Both the position numbers and the translations under genes were made by a program. DNA of 64,000 bases from Sorangium cellulosum (GTDB lineage Bacteria > Myxococcota_A > Polyangia > Polyangiales > Polyangiaceae). Numbering within the stretch: the first letter of the stretch is position 1; the number at the start of each line of letters is the position of its first letter. Location: contig NZ_CP012673.1 of NCBI RefSeq assembly GCF_002950945.1, positions 930,001-994,000 on the forward strand, given 5' to 3'. Of this stretch, positions 28,067 to 36,887 are shown one piece after another. A model generated the notes under the pieces. That model was not told where the DNA came from, made no database searches, and was given only the letters and a program-made list of their open reading frames with translations.

Positions 28067-28151
28067 GCGCCGCCGCCGCGGAGTATCACCGCGGGCGGAG
28101 AGAGAGAGGAAGTCCGCCTCGGCGGCACGCGGAGGGCAGGGCTCACCTGTT

Positions 28152-28186
28152 CTTTCGTCTTTCGTCTTTCGTCTTTCGTCTTTCGT
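28152..28186 (+). repeat. Left outer array (CTTTCGT)5
   Basis: Five perfect tandem heptamers CTTTCGT. Their reverse complement ACGAAAG is the unit of the right array at 28353-28462. An 11-base spacer (28187-28197) separates this array from the GTGAAC array. Confidence 0.95.
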
Positions 28187-28197
28187 CCTCCTCTCTC

Positions 28198-28230
28198 GTG
28201 AACGTGAACGTGAACGTGAACGTGAACGTG
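28198..28230 (+). repeat. Left inner array (GTGAAC)5
   Basis: Five perfect tandem hexamers GTGAAC plus GTG. The reverse complement GTTCAC occurs three times at 28324-28341, so the inner arrays are inverted relative to each other around a 93-base centre. Confidence 0.95.
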
Positions 28231-28323
28231 CTTGATCCGGTCCGATTCCGTTCGCGCCGTCTCGGGCAAGTGCACGCCGGATTGACGTCGTACGCGGACG
28301 GAAGACGTAATGGAAACGATCTC

Positions 28324-28341
28324 GTTCACGTTCACGTTCAC
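28324..28341 (+). repeat. Right inner array (GTTCAC)3
   Basis: Three perfect tandem GTTCAC hexamers, complementary to the GTGAAC array at 28198-28230. An 11-base spacer (28342-28352), the same length as the left spacer, follows before the heptamer array. Confidence 0.95.
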
Positions 28342-28352
28342 GAAGGACGAAG

Positions 28353-28462
28353 ACGAAAGACGAAAGACGAGAGACGAGAGACGAAAGACGAGAGACGAGA
28401 GACGAGAGACGAGAGACGAGAGACGAGAGACGAGAGACGAGAGACGAGAGACGAAAGACGAG
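28353..28462 (+). repeat. Right outer array (ACGARAG)15
   Basis: Fifteen tandem heptamers, a mix of ACGAAAG and ACGAGAG, plus a partial unit. ACGAAAG units occur at both ends and once inside, with ACGAGAG units between. The array is complementary to (CTTTCGT)5 at 28152-28186. The seven-base period makes all frames open and yields spurious repetitive reading frames; no gene is called here. Confidence 0.95.
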
Positions 28463-28629
28463 ATCTGGGAGACGGCCGCTATGCGCTCGGTTCTCCTTCG
28501 TCTGGCGCACCCATTGCAGCGAAGCCCCTCATCCTGCGGCTCATTCTCTCCTCAGACCCTTCCGACTGAGCACCATTTGCCGGGCAACCCTCCCGCCCGC
28601 GCAAGCCACCCGCTCGACGAGGTGCGCCG

Positions 28630-29964
28630 ATGATCGACCCCTCGCCCCCCAAGGACTCCGACACGCTCACCGCCTCGGCCCTATCCCGGTCCTGGCCCTC
28701 CCTCTCGACCGAGGAAAGGCTCCACTCCTTCCGCCGCCTCCCCCGCGAAGAGGCCGACGACTTCTTCCAGAGCCTCCCCTCCGCCGACCAGGGCGCTCTC
28801 CTCTCCGCCCTCCCGCGCAGCGAGCGCAAGATCGGCATCCGCCTCCTCGCCCCCGACGACGTCGCTGACCTCCTCCTCACGGTTCCGCCGGCGGAGCAGC
28901 TCTCCCTGCTCTCGCTGCTCGACGAGCCGACGAGGAGGGAAGTCAGCGCTCTGCTCGCCTACGCCGAGGACGCGGCCGGCGGGCTCATGAGCCCTTGGTT
29001 CGCGCGCGTGCGGCCCGAGGCGACCGTCGACGAGGCGATCAGCTACCTCAAGCGGCAGGCGACAGGCCAGCTCGAGACCCTCTACTACGGCTACGTCCTC
29101 GACGCCGAGCAGCGGCTGCTCGGCGTGCTGTCGCTGCGGCAGCTGATGACCACACCCGGCGACCGCCGCGTCAGCGACGTCATGACCACCGACGTCGTCG
29201 CCGTCAACGAGGACGTCGATCAGGAAGAAGTCGCGCGGCTGTTCGCCGAGCACGACCTCGTGGTGATCCCCGTCGTCGACGGAGAGGGCAGGATGAAAGG
29301 CATCGTCACCGCCGACGACATCGTCGACGTCGTGGAAGAAGAGGCGACCGAGGACATCCAGAAGCTCGGCGGAATGCAGGCGCTCGACGCGCCGTACCTC
29401 CGGACCCCGCTCCTCCGGATGCTCTGCAAGCGCGCCGGTTGGCTCTCCGCGCTGTTCGTGGGCGAGCTCCTGACCGCGACCGCGATGGGCCATTACGAGG
29501 ACGAGATCGCCCGCGCCGTCGTGCTCGCCCTCTTCGTTCCGCTCATCATCTCGAGCGGCGGCAACTCCGGCTCCCAGGCGACGACGCTCGTCATCCGCGC
29601 GATGTCGCTCGGCGAGGTCCGGCTCGCCGACTTCTGGCGCGTCACCCGGCGGGAGCTCGCGTCGGGCCTCGCGCTCGGCGGCATCCTCGGCGCCCTCGGC
29701 TTCGCGCGCGTCCTCGCCTGGGAGAAGCTCTTCGGGGCCTACGGCCCTCACCACGCGCTCATCGCGCTCACGGTCGCCATCAGCCTGGTCGGCGTCGTGA
29801 CGTGGGGGACCCTGGCGGGCGCGCTCCTGCCGTTCGTCCTGCGAGCGCTCCGCTTCGACCCGGCGAGCGCCTCGGCCCCGTTCGTGGCGACGATCGTCGA
29901 CGTCTCCGGCCTCGTCATCTACTTCAGCGTGGCCGAGCTCCTCCTCCGGGGCCTGCTCCTCTGA
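28630..29964 (+). CDS. mgtE: MgtE-type magnesium transporter
   Basis: A 444-residue magnesium channel. The cytoplasmic N-domain of helical repeats (about 1-130) is followed by two CBS domains (about 140-255, including VSDVMTTDVVAVNEDVDQEEVARL and MKGIVTADDIVDVV), a connecting helix and a five-helix membrane domain from about residue 285. The hallmark pore-region motif SGGNSGSQATTLVIR is present. CBS and N domains act as the Mg2+-sensing gate. Length and order fit the family well. The ATG at 28630 directly follows the large repeat region, whose structure could affect its transcription. Confidence 0.95.
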   Translation: MIDPSPPKDSDTLTASALSRSWPSLSTEERLHSFRRLPREEADDFFQSLPSADQGALLSALPRSERKIGIRLLAPDDVADLLLTVPPAEQLSLLSLLDEPTRREVSALLAYAEDAAGGLMSPWFARVRPEATVDEAISYLKRQATGQLETLYYGYVLDAEQRLLGVLSLRQLMTTPGDRRVSDVMTTDVVAVNEDVDQEEVARLFAEHDLVVIPVVDGEGRMKGIVTADDIVDVVEEEATEDIQKLGGMQALDAPYLRTPLLRMLCKRAGWLSALFVGELLTATAMGHYEDEIARAVVLALFVPLIISSGGNSGSQATTLVIRAMSLGEVRLADFWRVTRRELASGLALGGILGALGFARVLAWEKLFGAYGPHHALIALTVAISLVGVVTWGTLAGALLPFVLRALRFDPASASAPFVATIVDVSGLVIYFSVAELLLRGLLL

Positions 29965-29982
29965 CGCGAGGCGCGCTCCCCG

Positions 29983-30588
29983 CTACGGGTCCACGCGCGA
30001 CGCGAGGTAGTCCGCGGCGAGCGCGCCGACCACCCGGGCGTCCGCGCGCCATCGACCCCCGCTCGACAGCTTCTCCGACTCGGCGAGGCCGAGCATGGTG
30101 GACGGGTTCGGCGGCTGCGTGCGGCTCGAGAGCTGGACCTCATCGAGCACCCTCCCGTCCGGCGCCGTGATCCGGAGCGTCAGCCTGAGCTCGCTGGGCG
30201 CAGAGGAGACGACGGCATAATAGCCGGGCTCGAGGTAACCGATATAAGGCCTGATCAGGAACGGCGCCGACATGGGCCCGGGGGTCGCCTCGACCTCGAT
30301 GCCCTCCTCCTTGGCGCCCTCGATCAACGCCTTCGCGAACTCCTCGCCGATCGCCGCCTTGTCGCCGAAAAAGCTGATCTGCCCCTGCTGGTCCTTGTCG
30401 TCGAGGTACACCGACTCGGGTTTGCCGCCGACCAGGAGGCCCGTGTAGTCGACGGGCATCACGGCGAAATGGCGCTGGCCCACGAACGGATCGGGGTTCG
30501 CCTGGGTGATGACGCGCCAGCGCGGGCCGCACCCCGCGAGGGCCGCGACGCCGACCACCGCGGCCGCGAGGAAGCTGCGACGATGCAT
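29983..30588 (-). CDS. Small lipoprotein of unknown function
   Basis: A 201-residue protein with an RR-containing lipoprotein signal, MHRRSFLAAAVVGVAALAGC, so it may be Tat-exported and lipidated. The mature part has a strand RHFAVMPVDYTGLLVGG and a DUF4410-like or CsgG-like layout (ALIEGAKEEGIEV, LRLTLRITAPDGRVLDEVQ), suggesting a periplasmic component of an outer-membrane complex. ATG 30588 was chosen for the signal peptide; the frame is open further upstream without it. It is convergent with mgtE. Confidence 0.75.
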   Translation of the reverse strand: MHRRSFLAAAVVGVAALAGCGPRWRVITQANPDPFVGQRHFAVMPVDYTGLLVGGKPESVYLDDKDQQGQISFFGDKAAIGEEFAKALIEGAKEEGIEVEATPGPMSAPFLIRPYIGYLEPGYYAVVSSAPSELRLTLRITAPDGRVLDEVQLSSRTQPPNPSTMLGLAESEKLSSGGRWRADARVVGALAADYLASRVDP

Positions 30589-30861
30589 GAATGAGGATCT
30601 CCTTGAGGGGTCCGCCTTGTAGGCCATGTCCGAGCGCCCTGGCAAGCGCGCGCAAGGGCGCGATCTGCCGCCGCCGCGGCCGGCGCGGACAGCCGCCGCG
30701 GCCGCCCCTCCGACCCGGACGGGGTGCAGCGTCCCCGCCGGAGCGCGGGCGCCCCGGCGGGCGCTGCTGTGCAGCGGGCGGACATCGCCCGAGATGGCCT
30801 GTGAGATGCAATGCCCACCTCGTACGAGGATGGATGTCCCCTCGGACGTGGAGGTGAGCTC

Positions 30862-31161
30862 ATGATCACACATCTCGCAGCAGGTCTCTTCGGACTTTTA
30901 CCCATCGTGGTGTTTCCGGTGTTCGAACCCGACCCGCAGGACGGCGGCAGCGGCTCGCAGGCCGGCAGCGCCGCCGAGCCGGGGAGCCCAGGCTCGGCCG
31001 GCGAGGGCGCGCAGCGGTTCGTCTATTCGATCTCCTGCATCGAGGGCAGCACGGGAGAGAAGCGCTTCAGCTCCGAGGACGAATTCTGCAGCGCCCTGCG
31101 CGGCGAGCAGGTCTGCTCCGAGAGCGCCGCGCTGTTCGCATTCCTCCAGGGGTGCCCCTGA
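30862..31161 (+). CDS. Small secreted protein of unknown function
   Basis: A 99-residue protein with a short hydrophobic N-terminus (LAAGLFGLLPIVVFPVF), a Gly/Ser/Pro-rich linker (about 25-50) and a compact end with four cysteines (ISCIEGS, FCSAL, QVCSES, LQGCP), probably two disulfides. The ATG follows GGAGGTGA at 30850-30857, a strong Shine-Dalgarno, which argues for a real gene despite its size. It is divergent from the lipoprotein at 29983-30588. No homology recognised. Confidence 0.6.
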   Translation: MITHLAAGLFGLLPIVVFPVFEPDPQDGGSGSQAGSAAEPGSPGSAGEGAQRFVYSISCIEGSTGEKRFSSEDEFCSALRGEQVCSESAALFAFLQGCP

Positions 31162-31239
31162 GCGGCCGCGGGCTCGCCGCGCGCGCTGCAGCCCATCGTC
31201 ACCGCGCCGCCACCGACCTCGCGGCGGAGGCACAAATTC

Positions 31240-31271
31240 TTGACATCCGAGGTTGGCCTTGCTCTTCCTAA
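31240..31271 (+). promoter_or_regulatory. Possible sigma-70-type promoter before phosphatase gene
   Basis: A consensus -35 TTGACA (31240-31245) stands in an unusually A/T-rich patch, with TCCTAA at 31266-31271 as a weak -10; the spacing of 20 bases is longer than ideal. It lies about 65 bp before the GTG at 31335. Confidence 0.25.
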
Positions 31272-31334
31272 CGGGCGCGGCCCGCCCGCGCGGCCCTCCC
31301 CTTGCCAGGTCGCGTGCCTCGGAGGCTCAACATC

Positions 31335-32072
31335 GTGACGAACCTCTACCTCATCCGGCACGGAGAAGCGCTCGTCAACGTGAACCATATCGTGGGGGGC
31401 ATGCGCGGGGACACCGGGCTGACCCCGCTCGGTATCCTCCAGGCGGAGCGGCTGCGCGATCGCCTGGCGGCCACGCGCGAGATCAGCGCCGATGTCCTGA
31501 TCGCCAGCACGTTCCGCCGCGCGCAGCAGACCGCCGAGATCGTCGCCCCGGCCCTGGGGCTGCCGCTCACGCTCGACGACGACGTCCAGGAGCTCCGCCC
31601 CGGCGAGGCGGACGGGATGCCGGTCGGAGAGGCCATGGTGCGCTACGCGATCGATTTCGAGCGCGAGCCGTACCGCCCGGCGAGCCCCGGGGGAGAGAGC
31701 TGGGCTCAGTTCATGCTCCGGGTCTCCGTCGCCCTCGACCGGATCACCCGCGAGCACGAGGGGCGCACCATCGTCGTCGTCTCTCACGGCGGCTTCATCG
31801 ACGTCGCATTCCTCCATTTCTTCAAGATGAACGCGCTCGCCTTCCCGCCCGCGCACTTCGCCACCCGCCACACCGCGCTCACGCACTGGCAGCGCCGCCG
31901 TCGCTGGGGTCGGGCCGAGGCGTGGCACCTCATCTATTACAACGACTGCGCTCACCTGCGCGACGTCGAGAGGACCGTGCGCATCCCCTGGGCGGAGCTC
32001 TCCACGCTGGCCCCGAGGGGCCCCGACGACCGCGCCGACCCGCCGTCGTCAGAGGGTGACAAGACCCGGTAA
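31335..32072 (+). CDS. Histidine phosphatase family protein
   Basis: A 245-residue phosphoglycerate-mutase-like phosphatase. The phosphoacceptor motif LIRHGEA starts at residue 6, the second catalytic histidine is in VVVSHGGFIDVAF, and the GLTPLGILQAERL and STFRRAQQTAEI segments fit the family. These enzymes remove phosphate from varied small molecules or proteins; the substrate is unknown. The GTG at 31335 gives VTNLYLIRHGEA, the usual short N-terminus; a more upstream start at 31302 would add 11 residues. The purU gene lies 166 bp downstream on the same strand. Confidence 0.88.
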   Translation: MTNLYLIRHGEALVNVNHIVGGMRGDTGLTPLGILQAERLRDRLAATREISADVLIASTFRRAQQTAEIVAPALGLPLTLDDDVQELRPGEADGMPVGEAMVRYAIDFEREPYRPASPGGESWAQFMLRVSVALDRITREHEGRTIVVVSHGGFIDVAFLHFFKMNALAFPPAHFATRHTALTHWQRRRRWGRAEAWHLIYYNDCAHLRDVERTVRIPWAELSTLAPRGPDDRADPPSSEGDKTR

Positions 32073-32238
32073 GCGCGCTCTCTCGTGCCCAGCGCGAGGG
32101 CGCGGCGCCGCGCGGTCGGCAGCCTCCTTCGTCGGCGACGCACCGCGCGCACCGCGCACCGCGCACCGCACACCTGGCCGCACCCGGGGGATCCCCGCCG
32201 GCCAGCTGCGCTTGCGCCTCCACGTGGAGGCGAGCTAC

Positions 32239-33144
32239 ATGACGCACATGACGGGTCCCGTTCACGCAACCTTCCTCGTCGCCGCGCCCGATCAGCCCGG
32301 CCTCGTCGCGCGACTCGCAGGGTTCTTCTACGACATCGGCCTGAACATCATCGACGCGAGCAATCACTCGGATGTGTTCATGGACGAGGGACCACGCTTC
32401 TTCATGCGCCTCGTCGTCGATCTGTCCGGCCTCTCGTCGCCGGCCGCCGTCGCCGCCCTGGGCGGCTCGGCCACACGCAGCGCGATCGAGGCCGCCTTCC
32501 GCGAGCTCGCCGCGTCGCTCTCGGCGCGCTGGTCGGTCGATTACAGCGATCACCTCCCCAAGATGGCCATTCTGGTCACCAAGGATCCGGCGTGCCTCTA
32601 CGACCTCGTGCTCCGCCAGCGCGCGGGCGAGCTCCGCTGCGAGATTCCGCTCGTCATCTCCAATCACCCCACGCTGGAGGCCGTCGCGGAGAGCTTTCGA
32701 ATCCCATTCTTCTGCCTCCCGATCACGCCCGAGACCAAGCGCGAGCAGGAGCGCCAGGTGCTCCACCTGCTGAAGAAGCACCACGTCGATCTCGTCGTGC
32801 TGGCGCGTTACATGCAAATCCTCTCCGAGGAGATGCTCCATGAGGGCCCGCCGGTCATCAACATCCACCACGGGTTCCTCCCGGCCTTCCAGGGCGCGAA
32901 GCCCTATCACCAGGCGCACGCGCGCGGGGTGAAGCTCATCGGCGCGACGGCGCATTACGCCACCCGCGACCTCGATCAGGGGCCGATCATCGAGCAGGAC
33001 GTCGCGCGCGTGAACCACCAGATGGGACCGGAGGAGATGACCCGGCTCGGGCGCGACGTGGAGCGCCTCGTGCTCTCTCGCGCCGTCCGGGCCCACCTCG
33101 AGCGGCGGGTCATCGTGGAAGGCCGCCGCACCGTGGTGTTCTGA
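32239..33144 (+). CDS. purU: Formyltetrahydrofolate deformylase
   Basis: A 301-residue enzyme that hydrolyses 10-formyltetrahydrofolate to formate and tetrahydrofolate, balancing one-carbon pools. The N-terminal ACT-type regulatory domain begins ATFLVAAPDQPGLVARLAGFFYD; the formyltransferase-like catalytic domain carries KMAILVTKDPACLYDL, INIHHGFLPAFQGA (catalytic Asn and His) and ATRDLDQGPIIEQD (catalytic Asp). Length is typical. ATG 32239 was chosen because GGAGG (32226-32230) lies eight bases upstream and the ACT strand starts soon after; the frame is open upstream without homology. Confidence 0.95.
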   Translation: MTHMTGPVHATFLVAAPDQPGLVARLAGFFYDIGLNIIDASNHSDVFMDEGPRFFMRLVVDLSGLSSPAAVAALGGSATRSAIEAAFRELAASLSARWSVDYSDHLPKMAILVTKDPACLYDLVLRQRAGELRCEIPLVISNHPTLEAVAESFRIPFFCLPITPETKREQERQVLHLLKKHHVDLVVLARYMQILSEEMLHEGPPVINIHHGFLPAFQGAKPYHQAHARGVKLIGATAHYATRDLDQGPIIEQDVARVNHQMGPEEMTRLGRDVERLVLSRAVRAHLERRVIVEGRRTVVF

Positions 33145-33174
33145 CGGGGTGAGTACGCCAAGAGAGAGGGCCGG

Positions 33175-34116
33175 TCAGGCGCCGCTGCTCCTCGCGCCGC
33201 GGCCGGCGCGCCGCGCCCGCTCCTCGTCGACCACCACGCGCAGCGCCGCGATGTGCGCGGGGCCCGTCCCGCAGCAGCCGCCCACGATCGTCGCGCCCGC
33301 CTCGATCCAGCGGCGCGCGAGCGCCGCGTACCGCGCGGCGGACGCGCTGTCCTGACCTCCGGCCCAGCCGAGCCCCTCGTCCGCGGCGCCCGCGTTCGCG
33401 TAGGCCCCGAACGGGACGCCGCTCGCCGCGAGCCGCTCGACGTACTCGAGCGTGCGGGTCGCAGGGGCGCAGTTGACGAGCACGGCCCGCGCGCCGCGGG
33501 AGGCGGCCTCGCGCGCGGCGCGCCCGACGTCCTCCGGCGAGAGGAGGTCCGCAGAGGGGCCCGGCGTGAACGACACCCACGCCTCGACGCCCGTCGCCGC
33601 CGCCTCCTCGAGCGCCACGAGCGCCTCGCCGACGTGCGGGAACGTCTCGCAGAGCAGGAGGTCGACGCCCGCCGCCGCGAGCGCGCGCGAAAGCTCGCGG
33701 TGCTCCGCGCGCGCGCCTGTGGGGCTCAGATCAGGGCGGTAGCAGTCCTCGAGCGGCGCGATGCTGCCCGCGACCCGGTGACCCGCGGAGGTGGCCTCGC
33801 GCGCGAGCGCGACCGCGCGCGCCGCGAGCTCGGCCCACGCGTCACCCGCCTGCCGCCGCTTCGTGCGGAACGTGTTCGCCGTGTGCACCGTCGCGCCGGC
33901 GCGCGTGTACTCCCGGTGAATCGCGCGGACGGCCTCGCAGCCCCGCGCGTCGACCAGCGCCGCCGCGCTCCAGAGCGGCGCCGGCGTCGCGACGCCCCGC
34001 GCGGCGAGCTCGGTCCCGAGCGGACCGTCAAGGATCACGAGGCCGCCCTGCGCGATCCCCTCGATCCCGCGGGCCCCGTCAACTGACCTCGACGGCGATG
34101 AAGGGCTGTCCTCCAT
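33175..34116 (-). CDS. Homocysteine S-methyltransferase family protein
   Basis: A 313-residue enzyme of the betaine/S-methylmethionine-homocysteine methyltransferase fold. It begins LVILDGPLGTELAARG, has the TANTFRT signature, and carries the zinc ligands: one cysteine in LVNCAP and two in GGCCGTGPAHI. Such enzymes transfer a methyl group to homocysteine to give methionine, or act on other thiols. ATG 34116 (MEDSPSS) was chosen as the nearest start before the conserved region; the open frame continues upstream with unlikely sequence. It is convergent with purU (30-bp gap). Confidence 0.88.
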   Translation of the reverse strand: MEDSPSSPSRSVDGARGIEGIAQGGLVILDGPLGTELAARGVATPAPLWSAAALVDARGCEAVRAIHREYTRAGATVHTANTFRTKRRQAGDAWAELAARAVALAREATSAGHRVAGSIAPLEDCYRPDLSPTGARAEHRELSRALAAAGVDLLLCETFPHVGEALVALEEAAATGVEAWVSFTPGPSADLLSPEDVGRAAREAASRGARAVLVNCAPATRTLEYVERLAASGVPFGAYANAGAADEGLGWAGGQDSASAARYAALARRWIEAGATIVGGCCGTGPAHIAALRVVVDEERARRAGRGARSSGA

Positions 34117-34467
34117 GTAGGCTCCGGTATGTCCGCCAGCGGGACGCGGCGCAAGCCCTGATCCCGGCCGTTTCCAGCGCATCCCCGCAGGTGAGCGGGC
34201 GCCCGCATGGCGCACCGTCCAGACCACGATGCCGCAGAAAGGACGATGGAATTATCTTCTGCACCGGAAATTCGCTTGCCAGATCCGGGTGCTCTGCGGC
34301 ACCGTTTGGAGTGAACTCGTCTTCCCCTCATTCCACTCAACTCGCGGGAGTCGTGGGGGTCCACAGGAAGCGATGATCTCGGGCGATCGGCACGCGCGGA
34401 GCTCTCTGTGGGCAAGCGGGAAGCCAGACGATCGCCGCGGTTGAGCCCCAAGAAAGGAATGCCATCC

Positions 34468-35100
34468 ATGATTCGACAGTCCATCCGTTCTTCCAAGTCG
34501 CTCGCTCTCAGTTTTGCGCTCGGCGTCATCGCCGTGGCGGGGGTCGCTGGATGCGGCGCGTCGGAGCAGGGGTCTGACGACCCGATCGTGACGCAGGACG
34601 TCCAGAATGAGCGGGTCACTCCGGAGAGCCTGGCGGCCCTTCCGGACGGGGAGTTCCTGAGCCTCGATATGACCGAGAAGACGGTCTATGCGATCGACTA
34701 CTCGGCGGGGCCCATCGACTACGCGCGCATCAAGCTCACCGCCGCTGACGGCAAGGAGATCTCGCTGGAGCAGCAGATGGCCACGGTCGAGAACGGCACC
34801 TACGGCGACAACCCGGCGCCCCAGCTCCGCGAGTCGTCGGAGCAGCGGTTCAGCATCGCCTCGGACGCGGCCTACTTCAACAAGCTGTCGGAGAGCGAGC
34901 TCGATCAGCTGAAGGCCGACGGGTACTTCTACTCGGAGAAGGCCCCCGAGGGGTACCCCGGGGCGGGCCCGCAGACGACCGATCCGGAGTGCATCCACGC
35001 GTTCTGCGAGATCTGTGTGGACAACACTACCGGCGGGCGGCCCGAGACCTGGTACCCGGGCACCTACACCTGCTACCTCGTCGAGCACGTGTGGTGCTGA
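34468..35100 (+). CDS. Lipoprotein of unknown function, upstream of sedolisin
   Basis: A 210-residue protein with a lipoprotein signal (LGVIAVAGVAGCGASEQ). The mature part is acidic and ends in a cysteine-rich section (ECIHAFCEIC, YTCYLVEHVWC). ATG 34468 was preferred because AGAAAGGA lies ten bases upstream; an in-frame ATG at 34459 is too close to it. The sedolisin gene starts 47 bp downstream on the same strand, so this may be a secreted partner, substrate or inhibitor of that protease; that link is only inferred from position. Confidence 0.7.
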   Translation: MIRQSIRSSKSLALSFALGVIAVAGVAGCGASEQGSDDPIVTQDVQNERVTPESLAALPDGEFLSLDMTEKTVYAIDYSAGPIDYARIKLTAADGKEISLEQQMATVENGTYGDNPAPQLRESSEQRFSIASDAAYFNKLSESELDQLKADGYFYSEKAPEGYPGAGPQTTDPECIHAFCEICVDNTTGGRPETWYPGTYTCYLVEHVWC

Positions 35101-35147
35101 GACTCGCCTGAGATGCTCTGCCCTCCCACCCTCGCGAGGGGTCGCTG

Positions 35148-36767
35148 ATGCGTTCGTTCCCCGTGTGGTGCGGTGCGCTGCTCGCCCTCCTGGGCACGGC
35201 GTGCGCAGAGGACGAGGGGCCGGTCCTTCCGAGCGGCGTCCCGGAGCCGTACGAGCGCGTCTACATCGACTTCGGTCCAGCGCCGCCCAAGGACCGCTTC
35301 CGGGCGCTGATGGCGTTCCGGACGCGGGACGTGGAGGCGCTGGAAACCGAAATCGACGCGATCTACGACCCCGAAGACCCCCAGTTCCGCCAGTACATGA
35401 CGGTCGAGCGCTGGATGGAGCGCTTCGCGCCGCCCGAGAGTGACCTCGCGGCCGTCGAGGGGTGGCTCACGGGGCAGGGGATGCAGATCACGCGCCGGTC
35501 CAAGAACCGGCTCCTCGTCGAGTTCACCGGCACGATCGAGCAGTTCAACGCGGCCTTCGACACCGAGCTGCGCGACTTCGAGCGCGAGAACCCCTCGGCC
35601 GGCGGCAAGCCGCTCCGCACCTACGGCGCGCTCACGCCGCTCAGGCCGCCCCAGAACATCATCGACACGGCGGAGAGCCTGGTCGCGATCGACGTCCCCG
35701 CCGAGACCGGGGAGCTCCCGGGGGAGGGGGGCTCGATCGAGGTCGCGCTCCCGGAGCCGGTGGCGGATGGGTTCACGCCGGCGCAGATCGGGCGCGCCTA
35801 CGAGGTCGACACGCTCCACGAGGCGGGGCACCTCGGGGAGGGCGTGAAGCTCGGCCTCGTCGTCGGCGCGACGTTCAAGACGAAGGACCTCCAGTCGTTC
35901 TGGCGGTCGTTCGACGTCTCCCGCGACAACCCGACGGAGATCGCCACGGCGGATCCGATCGTCACGCGGTACATCGAGACCACGCTGGACACGGAGTGGG
36001 CGGGCGTGATGGCGCCGGGCGCGGAGCTCGTCGCGTACCAGGGGCCGGACGCGCGCACGATCTCGATCCTCTACGCGTGGAACGAGGCGATCGCGGCGGG
36101 CGAGGTGTCGGTGCTCTCGACGTCGTTCGCCCACCGCGAGGAGACGGAGGCGGAGCCGATCCGGCAGCAGTACAACGCCGCGGCGCGGATGGGCGCGGCG
36201 CTCGGGATGACGATCGTCGTCGCGAGCGGCGACTCGGCCAGGCCCGACGTGCCGTCGTCGAGCCCGTACGTGACGTGCGTCGGCGGGACGAGGCTCACGC
36301 TGGGCGCGGACGGCGAGGTCGAGGCCGAGGTTGCGTGGAGCGGCTCGGGGTCGGGCCGGTCCCGCTCCTTCACGACGCCTTCCTGGCAGATGGACGTCGT
36401 CACCGACGCGCAGGGCAGGCGCGCGGTCTCCGACGTGGCGCTCAACGCGTCGCCGGAGTCCGGCTACTGGCTCTACTACCTGGGCGAGTGGGAGCACCGC
36501 GCCGGCACCTCGTTCGCCGCCCCGGTGTTCGCCGGGCTGATGGCGTCGGTGAACAGCCGCCGGCTCGCGGAGGGTAAGCCGGTCGCGGGGTGGCTGAACC
36601 CGGCGCTCTACCGCATTCCGGAGGTGCAGGCGGCGTTCCGCGACATCACGGAGGGGAAGACGCCCGGCGACGAGCACACCCAGGGGTTCGAGGCGGACGA
36701 AGGCTGGGACTACCCGACCGGCTGGGGAGCTCCGCTCGCGGACAAGCTCGCGGAGGCGCTCCCGTAG
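35148..36767 (+). CDS. Sedolisin (S53) family serine-carboxyl protease, secreted
   Basis: A 539-residue acid-type protease with signal peptide (lipobox-like LLGTACAED, so possibly a lipoprotein), a pro-kumamolisin activation domain (about 35-190) and an S53 catalytic domain. The catalytic set is complete: E277 and D281 in ETTLDTEWAG, oxyanion D362 in VASGDSA, and nucleophile S455 in GTSFAAP. The late DITEGKTPG...GWDYPTGWG matches the calcium-site end region of the family. Sedolisins cleave proteins, often at low pH; here perhaps in prey degradation. It lies just after an unrelated lipoprotein gene. Confidence 0.93.
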   Translation: MRSFPVWCGALLALLGTACAEDEGPVLPSGVPEPYERVYIDFGPAPPKDRFRALMAFRTRDVEALETEIDAIYDPEDPQFRQYMTVERWMERFAPPESDLAAVEGWLTGQGMQITRRSKNRLLVEFTGTIEQFNAAFDTELRDFERENPSAGGKPLRTYGALTPLRPPQNIIDTAESLVAIDVPAETGELPGEGGSIEVALPEPVADGFTPAQIGRAYEVDTLHEAGHLGEGVKLGLVVGATFKTKDLQSFWRSFDVSRDNPTEIATADPIVTRYIETTLDTEWAGVMAPGAELVAYQGPDARTISILYAWNEAIAAGEVSVLSTSFAHREETEAEPIRQQYNAAARMGAALGMTIVVASGDSARPDVPSSSPYVTCVGGTRLTLGADGEVEAEVAWSGSGSGRSRSFTTPSWQMDVVTDAQGRRAVSDVALNASPESGYWLYYLGEWEHRAGTSFAAPVFAGLMASVNSRRLAEGKPVAGWLNPALYRIPEVQAAFRDITEGKTPGDEHTQGFEADEGWDYPTGWGAPLADKLAEALP

Positions 36768-36887
36768 GCGTAGGCGGACGGCGCCGCGGGCGCTGCCTCG
36801 GCGTCTGTCCCGCAGGGGTCGTCGCAGTCGGCCTGCGCCGCAGCAGACGACTGGGGCGCTCGCTGCAGATGGGTCATCCTGCGTTCG

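Noticed and set aside
28081..28510. Repetitive open frames over the microsatellite arrays, rich in Arg, Ser, Glu and Asp
   Set aside because: A seven-base period opens all frames and makes low-complexity products; no start, Shine-Dalgarno or homology supports them.
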